From NCBI RefSeq assembly GCF_025979705.1, contig NZ_CP110136.1, positions 744,001 through 808,000 of the forward strand: a stretch of 64,000 nt of DNA, read 5' to 3'. A model generated the notes under the pieces. The model did not search any database, was not told the DNA's origin, and saw only the letters and a program-made list of their open reading frames with translations. Positions within the stretch are counted from its first letter, which is position 1, and the number at the start of each line of letters is the position of its first letter. Shown one piece after another: positions 9,007 to 16,329 of the stretch. The stretch comes from Hymenobacter sp. YIM 151858-1 (GTDB taxonomy: Bacteria > Bacteroidota > Bacteroidia > Cytophagales > Hymenobacteraceae). A program made the position numbers and the translations under genes.

Positions 9007-9268
9007 GAGAGGCGGAGTCGGGGGGGATGGGGGAGGAAACCGGTAAACGACCGGCCCTAAGCAAAAGTACACCATTGCGGCCGCGCAGAAAACGCCGGCG
9101 GCAATGCGGCCCCTTACGCAAAAGCGGCTGAGCACGTTAGGCCCGCGCACAACATTTGGCCTGGGTGCCACCGTATAGCAGCCATACCGCGGAGCTCGGC
9201 TGAAATCAGTATTCTAGCCGCCGGATGCGGTTTTTGCCCTCCTGCCCTCTGAAACACACACCACCCCG

Positions 9269-10060
9269 ATGTTAAAAAAGCTGATGGTAGCCGCGGCCAT
9301 GTTCGCGGCCGTGAGCTGCTCCACGGTGCCCATCACCGGCCGCTCGCAGCTCAACCTCGTGTCCGATCAGGAAATGAACGCCATGGCCGCCCAGGAGTAC
9401 CAGAAGGTGCTGCAGTCGAGCCGGCTTTCCGCGGATGCGGCCCAAACCGCCATGGTACGCCGCGTGGGGCAGCGCATTCAGCAGGCCGTGGAGCAGTACT
9501 TTCGCCAGAACAACGCCGCGGCCCAGCTCGAGGGGTATCAGTGGGAGTTCAACCTGATTCAGGAAGACCAGCAAAACGCGTGGTGCATGCCCGGCGGCAA
9601 AGTAGCCGTGTACACGGGCATTCTGCCCATCACGCAGGATGAAACCGGCCTGGCCGTGGTGATGGGCCACGAAATTGCCCACGCCGTGGCCAAGCACAGC
9701 AGCGAGCGGATGAGCCAGCAAATGGCCACGCAGGGCCTGGGCGGCGTGCTCTCGACGGCCGTGGGCCAGAACCCCTCGGCCACCCAAAACGTGTTTCTGC
9801 AGGCAGTGGGCGTCGGCTCGCAGCTGGGCTTGCTGAAGTACGGCCGCAACCAGGAGTCGGAAGCCGACCGGCTGGGGCTTATCTTCATGGCCATGGCCGG
9901 CTACAACCCCGACGCGGCCGTTGCGTTCTGGCAACGGATGGCGGCCCAGGAGCAGGGCGGCAACATCGAATTCCTCTCAACCCACCCCTCCAGCGCTACG
10001 CGCATCGCCGACATTCAGCGCCAGTTGCCGGAGGCCCGTAAGTACTATACCGCCCGCTAA
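9269..10060 (+). CDS. M48-family zinc metalloprotease, lipoprotein
   Basis: A 263-residue lipoprotein with signal and lipobox (AVSC, Cys17) and a peptidase M48 domain: HEIAH at 134-138 gives two zinc ligands and the catalytic Glu, and ESEAD near residue 196 gives the third ligand. The architecture matches periplasmic quality-control proteases such as LoiP/YcaL that act on outer-membrane proteins. It is followed after 14 bases by two further small exported proteins, so the three may form one transcript ending at the hairpin at 10769-10805. Confidence 0.9.
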   Translation: MLKKLMVAAAMFAAVSCSTVPITGRSQLNLVSDQEMNAMAAQEYQKVLQSSRLSADAAQTAMVRRVGQRIQQAVEQYFRQNNAAAQLEGYQWEFNLIQEDQQNAWCMPGGKVAVYTGILPITQDETGLAVVMGHEIAHAVAKHSSERMSQQMATQGLGGVLSTAVGQNPSATQNVFLQAVGVGSQLGLLKYGRNQESEADRLGLIFMAMAGYNPDAAVAFWQRMAAQEQGGNIEFLSTHPSSATRIADIQRQLPEARKYYTAR

Positions 10061-10074
10061 CGCGGGCTACACCT

Positions 10075-10650
10075 GTGTTCACGACCCGTTTTTCCCGTCT
10101 GCTTACCACCGCCGCCCTAGGTATTGCGCTCCTATCGGCCTGCGAAACATCCAGGCAAAATTTCCCCGAAGGCCGGGGCCCCAACCGCAAGGTGGAGGAG
10201 AGCCTGCGCGTACTCGATTCGCCCAACCGGCTGGTGGCCGTGGTGGAGGCCGGAAAAGTGGAGTACAAAGTGCCGCGCCAGCAGCTGATGGTAAACTTCA
10301 CGCGGCAGTTCGGCGACGGCACCGTGGTGAACAACGCCCAGGTGCGCAAGGTGCAAAGCTCGGCCAAGGAGAAACCCTCGTACTTTTTGGTGGGCATGGG
10401 CTTGCGCAACGGCATGTTCCGGGCCATGGCCATGCCGCTGGAGCTAACCACCGACAACGAGCTGTACCTGAGCTCGGCCACCGAGCGCTACGTGCTGGAA
10501 GGCCGCGGCTGCCAGATGTGCTACTTCAACTTCAACCGCAGCGCCATTACCGGCTCCACGTGCGAAGACAACTCGGGCGGCGGCACCTGCGACCTGGAAA
10601 TCAAGGAGAAGAACACGTTTTTCCCCACCACCGCCAACAACAGCCGATGA
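10075..10650 (+). CDS. Unknown lipoprotein
   Basis: A 191-residue protein with a GTG start, a signal peptide and a clear lipobox (LLSAC, Cys23). I do not recognise the mature part. It is mainly beta-type sequence and carries four cysteines near the C-terminus (GCQMC, STC, GTC), which could form two disulfides in the periplasm. It lies 14 bases after the M48 protease and overlaps the next small gene by four bases, which suggests they are made together. Confidence 0.7.
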   Translation: MFTTRFSRLLTTAALGIALLSACETSRQNFPEGRGPNRKVEESLRVLDSPNRLVAVVEAGKVEYKVPRQQLMVNFTRQFGDGTVVNNAQVRKVQSSAKEKPSYFLVGMGLRNGMFRAMAMPLELTTDNELYLSSATERYVLEGRGCQMCYFNFNRSAITGSTCEDNSGGGTCDLEIKEKNTFFPTTANNSR

Positions 10651-10769
10651 GCCGCAAGTGGATTTTGCGCCTGACGCTAACGGCCCTGGCGCTGCTGGTA
10701 ACCACCGACCGGCGCCGGAAACCCGCTGCACCCGCGCCACCGCCGCCCCCCAAACCCGCCGACGAATAA
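10647..10769 (+). CDS. Small proline-rich exported peptide, unknown
   Basis: Forty residues: one hydrophobic segment (about 6-19), then RRRK and a Pro/Ala tail with a PPPPP run. The ATGA overlap with the preceding lipoprotein gene and the terminator directly after it argue that it is a real coupled gene and not chance. It could be a single-pass membrane peptide. No function can be assigned. Confidence 0.45.
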   Translation: MSRKWILRLTLTALALLVTTDRRRKPAAPAPPPPPKPADE

Positions 10770-10805
10770 AAAGCGGCCTGCCCCTAGGTGGAGCAGGCCG
10801 CTTTT
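10769..10805 (+). terminator. Rho-independent terminator containing CCTAGG
   Basis: Perfect 13-base arms AAAAGCGGCCTGC / GCAGGCCGCTTTT around a loop holding CCTAGG. It closes the M48 protease group and can also serve the convergent hydrolase gene. Confidence 0.85.
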
Positions 10806-10824
10806 GCGTTGGGCAGGTAGCGGG

Positions 10825-11526
10825 CTAAACAGCCGCCGCTATGGCAAACTCCCGGATGCGGTGCGTCAGCGCCCCTAGGTCGGCGCGCTCAAAGGGGTGC
10901 GGCGTATTCGGCAGTACCTCGAAGGTGGCCGTGGGCAAGTACATGGCAAACTGCCGCGAGGGCTCCACGCCGGCGGTTTTGTCGCCGTCGCCTACCAGCA
11001 CCTGCACCGGAATGGCCAGCGCCGAAAGGTTTAGCTCGTGCAGGGCCGGGGCGGTGCCCAGTTCCTGCATCATGGCGGCGGTGGAGGTTACCACCGCTTG
11101 CCAGTTGCCGGGGCCGTGGGTGCGCTGCAGGTGCTCCACAAACTGCGGCACTTTGGCTTGCATCTTATCCGCGTCCAGCATCTGCACCTCCCGGGCCGCT
11201 ACCTCCGGCGACCAATCGAATTTGGTACCTAGGGTAGTGATGGAACGGATGCGGCCGGGGTCGGATACCGCGCTCAGGATGGCCGCGTAGCCGCCCATGC
11301 TGTAGCCGAATACGTGCACGTTGTCGAGGTGGTGCTCGGCCAGAAAGTAGCTTACTTCGGCCGCGAAGTGCGTCATGTTGAACTGCTCGGGGTGCAGCTC
11401 GCGCCCGCCGTGGCCGCTGAACGAGAAAGAATGCACTTCGAAATCGGCCGCCAGCCGCTGGGCCAGGGGCTCGAGCTGAGCCGCCGAACCTAGGGCGCCG
11501 TGGAGTAGCAGGAGGGTGGGTTTCAT
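10825..11526 (-). CDS. Alpha/beta hydrolase
   Basis: A 233-residue alpha/beta hydrolase. The oxyanion HGALG motif is near residue 9, the nucleophile elbow GYSMGG near 74-79 supplies Ser, GDGDK supplies the acid, and the NTPHPFE motif supplies His. There is no signal peptide. It resembles carboxylesterases of the MenH/BioH type, but the neighbours (protease group, Mpl) do not indicate a substrate. Confidence 0.85.
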   Translation of the reverse strand: MKPTLLLLHGALGSAAQLEPLAQRLAADFEVHSFSFSGHGGRELHPEQFNMTHFAAEVSYFLAEHHLDNVHVFGYSMGGYAAILSAVSDPGRIRSITTLGTKFDWSPEVAAREVQMLDADKMQAKVPQFVEHLQRTHGPGNWQAVVTSTAAMMQELGTAPALHELNLSALAIPVQVLVGDGDKTAGVEPSRQFAMYLPTATFEVLPNTPHPFERADLGALTHRIREFAIAAAV

Positions 11527-11633
11527 AGCGGCGTTAAATGTAACAGAAGCCAGCGCTTCACGACTTTTGAAAGGGGCTGCAACCAGCAGATACGTTGCCT
11601 GCGGCTGCCTGGGTCAGAAGTCTGCTCAAAACC

Positions 11634-11666
11634 GCAACAGCCCGGAGGATAGCTCCGGGCTGTTGC
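11634..11666 (-). terminator. Rho-independent hairpin after mpl
   Basis: Fourteen-base perfect arms GCAACAGCCCGGAG / CTCCGGGCTGTTGC with a five-base loop, 36 bases past the stop codon of the mpl gene. The T-run is weak. Confidence 0.6.
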
Positions 11667-11701
11667 GTATTCAAAACCAAACGTGCCAAGCACGCCGCCA
11701 G

Positions 11702-13084
11702 TTAGTTGCCGGTTACCTCGCTGGCCAGCTTGCCCAGGTCGATGCCGTCGAAGGTGCCCGAGGTCATCATCAGCAGGTTGGTGTTTTGCCAGTTTTGCTC
11801 CTGCAGATACGCCGCAAGTTTGCTGCTGTCGGTAAACACACGCAAATCGGCGCGGTGGAAGGCCTCGGCCACCTGCAGGTCGCTGAGCGGAGGCAGGCGC
11901 TTGTGGGCCAGCACCTGCGGGTTGAAGTACACCACGGCCACGTCGGGCGCGTCGAAGGTGCCTTCGTACTGGGGCAGGAAATCGGGGTTCAGCGAGCTGA
12001 AGGTGTGCAGCTCCAGGCAGGCAATCAGGCGGCGCTGCGGGTACTGCTTCTTGAGCGCTGCCGAGGTAGCCTTGAGCTTGGAGGGCGCGTGCGCAAAATC
12101 TTTGTACACCACCGAGGTAGCGCCTTGCTTTACCAGCTCGAGGCGGCGGGCCGCGCCCTTAAACGTGGCCACGGCTTCGTAAAAGTCTTTGCCCTTGATG
12201 CCGAGCTGCTTGCACACCTCTTTGGCCGCCGAAATGTTGCGCAGGTTGTGCTCGCCGAACACCTGAATGGGCACCAGCTCGTCTTTCTTGGTAACCAGCG
12301 AGGTGACGCCGTTCTTGATAACGTGCTCGTGCGGGCCGTAGCCCACGTACTTCACATCGGGGTTGGAGGGCACGCTTACCAACTGCGCCTGCTCGTCGTC
12401 GCGGTCGTAGATGAGCACGCCGGCTTTGGGCGTCATGCGGGCAAAAATGGCAAACTGCTCGCGGTAGATTTCTTCGGTCGGAAACACGTTGATGTGGTCC
12501 CAGCTGATGCCCGAAATCACCCCGATGTGGTGCTGGTACAGGTGAAACTTCGGTCGCCGATCCACGGGCGAGGAGAGGTACTCGTCGCCTTCGATGATAA
12601 TGATGGGTGCGTCGTCGGTGAGCTTCACCATCAAATCGAAGCCTTCGAGCTGGGCCCCAACGGCGTAGTCGAACTTGAGGCCGTGGTGGCGCAGCACGTG
12701 CAGAATGATGCTGGTAATGCTGGTTTTGCCGTGCGAGCCGCCAATTACGATGCGCTGCTTATCCCTGGAGGCCTCGTAAATAAACTCGGGGAAGGAGAAA
12801 ATGCGCAAACCCAGCTCCTGGGCGCGGTGCAGCTCCGGGTTATCGGGGCGGGCGTGCATGCCCACGATTACCGCGTCGAGGTCGTCGGTGATGCGGGCGG
12901 CATCCCAGCCCATTTGCTCGGGCAATAGGCCGGCTTGCTGCAGGCGGGTTCGCGCCGGATCGAAAATCTCGTCGTCGGAGCCGGTTACGTGTATGCCTTG
13001 GCGGTGCAGTGCCAAGGCCAGGTTGTGCATAATGCTGCCGCCCACCGCAATCAGGTGGACGCGCCGATAGTTTGGTAAGGCCAT
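11702..13084 (-). CDS. mpl: UDP-N-acetylmuramate:L-Ala-gamma-D-Glu-meso-DAP ligase (Mpl type)
   Basis: A 460-residue Mur-ligase-family enzyme of the Mpl type, which reattaches the recycled murein tripeptide to UDP-N-acetylmuramate using ATP. The N-terminal UDP-binding Rossmann fold begins with LIAVGGS; the ATP P-loop GSHGKTSIT is near residue 118; the family Mg-binding EGDEY segment and the C-terminal Mur domain are present. The start at 13084 is used because the preceding nine codons are not family-like. It diverges from dnaB across 208 bases. Confidence 0.88.
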   Translation of the reverse strand: MALPNYRRVHLIAVGGSIMHNLALALHRQGIHVTGSDDEIFDPARTRLQQAGLLPEQMGWDAARITDDLDAVIVGMHARPDNPELHRAQELGLRIFSFPEFIYEASRDKQRIVIGGSHGKTSITSIILHVLRHHGLKFDYAVGAQLEGFDLMVKLTDDAPIIIIEGDEYLSSPVDRRPKFHLYQHHIGVISGISWDHINVFPTEEIYREQFAIFARMTPKAGVLIYDRDDEQAQLVSVPSNPDVKYVGYGPHEHVIKNGVTSLVTKKDELVPIQVFGEHNLRNISAAKEVCKQLGIKGKDFYEAVATFKGAARRLELVKQGATSVVYKDFAHAPSKLKATSAALKKQYPQRRLIACLELHTFSSLNPDFLPQYEGTFDAPDVAVVYFNPQVLAHKRLPPLSDLQVAEAFHRADLRVFTDSSKLAAYLQEQNWQNTNLLMMTSGTFDGIDLGKLASEVTGN

Positions 13085-13240
13085 GCGGGCAGTAGGTGGT
13101 ACGCTACACAAGGGCGGCTCAAAAGCCGAGCCACAAAAGTAGCAAAGGCCGCGCGGGTCGGCTGCTACACCCGGGCTAATTGGGCCAAAGTAGCGAAAAC
13201 TCTGTCGGCAATCAACGTCGACAAATCACGCCGGCGGGCG

Positions 13241-13248
13241 TAGTTTTG
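13241..13248 (+). promoter_or_regulatory. Candidate -7 promoter element for dnaB
   Basis: TAGTTTTG matches the Bacteroidota -7 consensus TAnnTTTG exactly and lies 45 bases before the dnaB ATG. No clear -33 TTTG was seen at the usual distance. Confidence 0.4.
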
Positions 13249-13292
13249 TAGCCCTTTTCTGGTACTTTCGGAATAAGTGGATCTGCCGCACG

Positions 13293-14909
13293 ATGATGGA
13301 CGAAAGCAACAGCCGCGTTAAGCAACTGGCCGCCAGGGCCCACAAAGCCTGGAACAAGCCCGTTGTAGCCACCAACCCAACCGGCAAGCTCCCCCCGCAA
13401 GCCCTCGATCTGGAGTCGGCCGTGCTGGGAGCCCTGATGCTCGAAAAAGATGCCCTCACCAGCGTTATCGACATCCTGAAGCCCAAAAGCTTTTACAAGG
13501 AGGCGCACCAACAGATCTTTCAGGCCATTTTGTCGCTGTTCGACAAAACCGAGCCCATCGATATCCTGACGGTAACGCAGGAGCTGCGTGCCATGGGGGC
13601 GTTGGAAATGGCCGGGGGCCCGCAGTACGTAGCCTCGCTTACGTACCGCATTCAGTCGGCGGCCAACATCGAAACGCACGCCCGCATCATTACGGAGCAC
13701 GCCATTAAGCGCGAGCTGATTGCCATTGCCTCCAATGTGCACCGCGACGCCTACGAGGACACGATGGACGTGTTTAACCTGCTCGACCAAACCGAGCAGG
13801 CCTTGTTCGAGGTGTCGGAGTCGAACATCCGGAAGAACTTCGACGACATGCGCAGCCTGATGGGCAAAGCCATCAAGGAGCTGGAAGAGAAGAGCAAGCA
13901 AACCGGCGGCCTTACCGGCGTAACCTCCGGCATGGTGGCGCTGGACCGCGTCACGTCGGGCTGGCAAAAGTCGGATCTGGTGATTATTGCGGCGCGCCCG
14001 GCCATGGGTAAAACCGCTTTCGTGCTCTCGTGCATGCGCAATGCGGCCGTGCTCGATAAGAAAGCCGTGGCGTTCTTCTCGCTCGAAATGTCCTCGATTC
14101 AGCTGGTAAACCGTCTGATTTCGGCGGAAGCGGAGCTGGATTCGGAGAAGATCAAGAAGGGCAACCTGGCCGATTACGAGTGGCAGCAGCTCAACCACAA
14201 AATTGCCACGCTCTCGAACGCGCCCATTTTCATCGACGATACGCCCGGCCTGAGCATTCGGGAGCTGCGCACGAAGTGCCGCCGCCTGAAGTCGCACCAC
14301 GACATTCAGATGATCATCATCGACTACCTGCAGCTGATGACCGGCAACGGCGACGGCAAGCCGGGCGGCAACCGCGAACAGGAAATTGCCTCGATTTCGC
14401 GCGCGCTCAAGGGTATTGCCAAGGAGCTGAACATCCCGGTAATCGCGCTGTCGCAGCTTTCGCGCTCGGTTGAAACCCGTGGCGGCGACAAGCGCCCGCA
14501 GCTGAGCGACCTTCGCGAATCGGGCTCGATCGAGCAGGACGCCGACATGGTAATGTTCCTGTACCGCCCCGAGTACTACGGCATTACCGAAGACGAAATG
14601 GGCAACCCCACGCAGGGCGTAGGCGAGGTAATCATTGCCAAGCACCGTAACGGCGGCCTCGATACGGTTCCGCTGAAGTTTATCGGCCGCTTTACCAAGT
14701 TCTCGGACCTCGACAGCGGTGGCTTTGCGCCCGAAGCGGCCAACTACAACACCGGCCAACTGCCCGCCAGCAACTTCGACAGCGGCTTTGAGGACGACCC
14801 GGGCTTCGCGCCGAACACCATCCGCTTGGGTTCGCGCATGAACGACCTGGGTGCCTCGCCCCAGCCCTTCCCGAAGAGCAACTTCGGCAACGAGGATCCG
14901 CCGTTTTAA
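13293..14909 (+). CDS. dnaB: Replicative DNA helicase DnaB
   Basis: A 538-residue hexameric replicative helicase that unwinds DNA ahead of the replisome. The N-terminal DnaB domain (PPQALDLESAVLGALM) starts near residue 28; Walker A (ARPAMGKTAF) is near 235-244; Walker B lies in IIIDYLQLM; the arginine-finger region is in the C-terminal half. A roughly 70-residue Asn/Gly/Pro-rich tail follows the family domain. No intein is present. Alternative ATG codons lie at 13293 and 13296. Confidence 0.97.
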   Translation: MMDESNSRVKQLAARAHKAWNKPVVATNPTGKLPPQALDLESAVLGALMLEKDALTSVIDILKPKSFYKEAHQQIFQAILSLFDKTEPIDILTVTQELRAMGALEMAGGPQYVASLTYRIQSAANIETHARIITEHAIKRELIAIASNVHRDAYEDTMDVFNLLDQTEQALFEVSESNIRKNFDDMRSLMGKAIKELEEKSKQTGGLTGVTSGMVALDRVTSGWQKSDLVIIAARPAMGKTAFVLSCMRNAAVLDKKAVAFFSLEMSSIQLVNRLISAEAELDSEKIKKGNLADYEWQQLNHKIATLSNAPIFIDDTPGLSIRELRTKCRRLKSHHDIQMIIIDYLQLMTGNGDGKPGGNREQEIASISRALKGIAKELNIPVIALSQLSRSVETRGGDKRPQLSDLRESGSIEQDADMVMFLYRPEYYGITEDEMGNPTQGVGEVIIAKHRNGGLDTVPLKFIGRFTKFSDLDSGGFAPEAANYNTGQLPASNFDSGFEDDPGFAPNTIRLGSRMNDLGASPQPFPKSNFGNEDPPF

Positions 14910-14920
14910 GCTTAAATAAT

Positions 14921-14974
14921 TACTCCCAAGCAAAAGGCCCTAGGTATGCACCTAGGGCCTTTTGCTTGGGAGTA
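14921..14974. terminator. Perfect 25-bp-arm bidirectional terminator
   Basis: Arms 14921-14945 and 14950-14974 are perfect reverse complements with a four-base loop; each arm ends in CCTAGGT, and internal AAAA/TTTT tracts serve both strands. It separates the convergent dnaB and PepSY-protein genes. Confidence 0.92.
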
Positions 14975-14988
14975 AGCCGGCTTCAGTG

Positions 14989-16248
14989 TCAGGCGGAAAC
15001 CAGGGCAGCCTTGCGCTGCTTTTTGCGCTCCTTCTTCAGGCGGTTCAGCCACAGGATTACGCCCGTAACCGGGAACGTAACGCCCAGCACGCACACCACC
15101 AGGGCAATAATTTTGGAGGGCGTGCCGTAAATGGCGCCCGTGTGCACCGGCTTTAAGGTGCGGCGCACGCGCTGGCCCAGGTTACGGTCCGCGAAGGCGA
15201 GCTTACCTAGGGGGCGGCCGGTGTATTGGTCGAGGTACAGCTCGTCGGTGGCACCTTCGTAGGCGGCGTTGGCGGTGGTGGTCATCACGCGCACGGCTTC
15301 GGCCGAGTCTTTGGGCATGGCAATGGCGTACGACAGGGCGTTGGGCACTTGCTGTTGGGCCACGGCATAGGCCTGGTTGAAGCCCAGCTTGCCGCCGCTC
15401 AGCAGCACTTCCGATTTGGGTGCTTCGGGGCCTTTGGGGTTGGAGCTGGTAACGGCGAAGATGCCGTTGTTGAACCACTCGAACGACCACGCCAAACCCG
15501 TGAAAGCAAACACGAACAGGAACAAGGCCGAGTAGAAGCCCAGCACAATGTGCAGATCGTGGTTGAGGCGCTTCCAGCTGGCATCCCACTTAACGGTGAG
15601 GCGCTGCTTGAGCACCTTGCCGGTAGCCGGGAACCACAGCACCAAACCCGTGGCGATGATGAACAGGAACATGAGGGTGCTCACGCCCACGATCAGCTTG
15701 CCCACGGGGCCGCCCACCATGCCGCGGTGCAGCGCCATCATGGCGTAGAAGAACGTTTCGCGGTACACGTAGGGGCCTACCACGGCGCCGGTGTAGGGGT
15801 TCACGAAGTAAACCGGGCCACGGCCGCCTTCGCCACCGCCTTTGCCGCCCTTCTCACCTTTGCCTTCTTTGCCGGCTTTCGCGCCTTGTTCGGCAGGGGC
15901 GCCTGCGCGCTTCTCGCCGCCCTGGCTGCCGCGCATGGCACCTTCCTTACCACCCTCTTTACCGCCGGGGCCACCGGCCAGGTTTACCTCGGCGGTGCGC
16001 ATGGGGTCGGCGTAGAGCTTAATGCTGGCCACCTTGGCCTGGGGCACCTGCGCCTGCACGGCCGCTACCATTTGCTCGGGCGAGAGGCGCTGCGTGCCTG
16101 GCTGCGCGACGAAGTAGCGCTCGGGGTTAAATGCCTGCTCGAGCTCTTTCTCGAACACGAGCACGGCGCCCGTAAAGCACACAACGGCAATAACCAGCCC
16201 CGAAATCAGGCTCAGGTAAAGGTGGATGTTGCGGAAAAGAACCTTCAT
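14989..16248 (-). CDS. PepSY-associated membrane protein (siderophore-linked reductase type)
   Basis: A 419-residue PepSY-associated transmembrane protein. The first membrane helix is at about 11-31, three more lie in the C-terminal two thirds, and conserved histidines in the helices (HRGM, HDLHI, HTGAI) suggest haem binding, as in iron-siderophore reductases such as FoxB. It ends next to a TonB siderophore receptor on the same strand (81-base gap), supporting a role in freeing iron in the periplasm. Residues 91-144 form a Gly/Lys/Glu-rich low-complexity insert in the periplasmic loop, which is unusual. Confidence 0.88.
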   Translation of the reverse strand: MKVLFRNIHLYLSLISGLVIAVVCFTGAVLVFEKELEQAFNPERYFVAQPGTQRLSPEQMVAAVQAQVPQAKVASIKLYADPMRTAEVNLAGGPGGKEGGKEGAMRGSQGGEKRAGAPAEQGAKAGKEGKGEKGGKGGGEGGRGPVYFVNPYTGAVVGPYVYRETFFYAMMALHRGMVGGPVGKLIVGVSTLMFLFIIATGLVLWFPATGKVLKQRLTVKWDASWKRLNHDLHIVLGFYSALFLFVFAFTGLAWSFEWFNNGIFAVTSSNPKGPEAPKSEVLLSGGKLGFNQAYAVAQQQVPNALSYAIAMPKDSAEAVRVMTTTANAAYEGATDELYLDQYTGRPLGKLAFADRNLGQRVRRTLKPVHTGAIYGTPSKIIALVVCVLGVTFPVTGVILWLNRLKKERKKQRKAALVSA

Positions 16249-16329
16249 GGTAGTAGGGCGCCTGATATGCCGAACCCACCGAACCTAGGCGGCCCGATGG
16301 GTTGGCGGCAGCGAAAAGGGTTGGGAGCG

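Noticed and set aside
13212-14933. Open frame of about 570 codons antisense to dnaB
   Set aside because: The opposite strand is clearly DnaB with all motifs; this frame is a compositional shadow.
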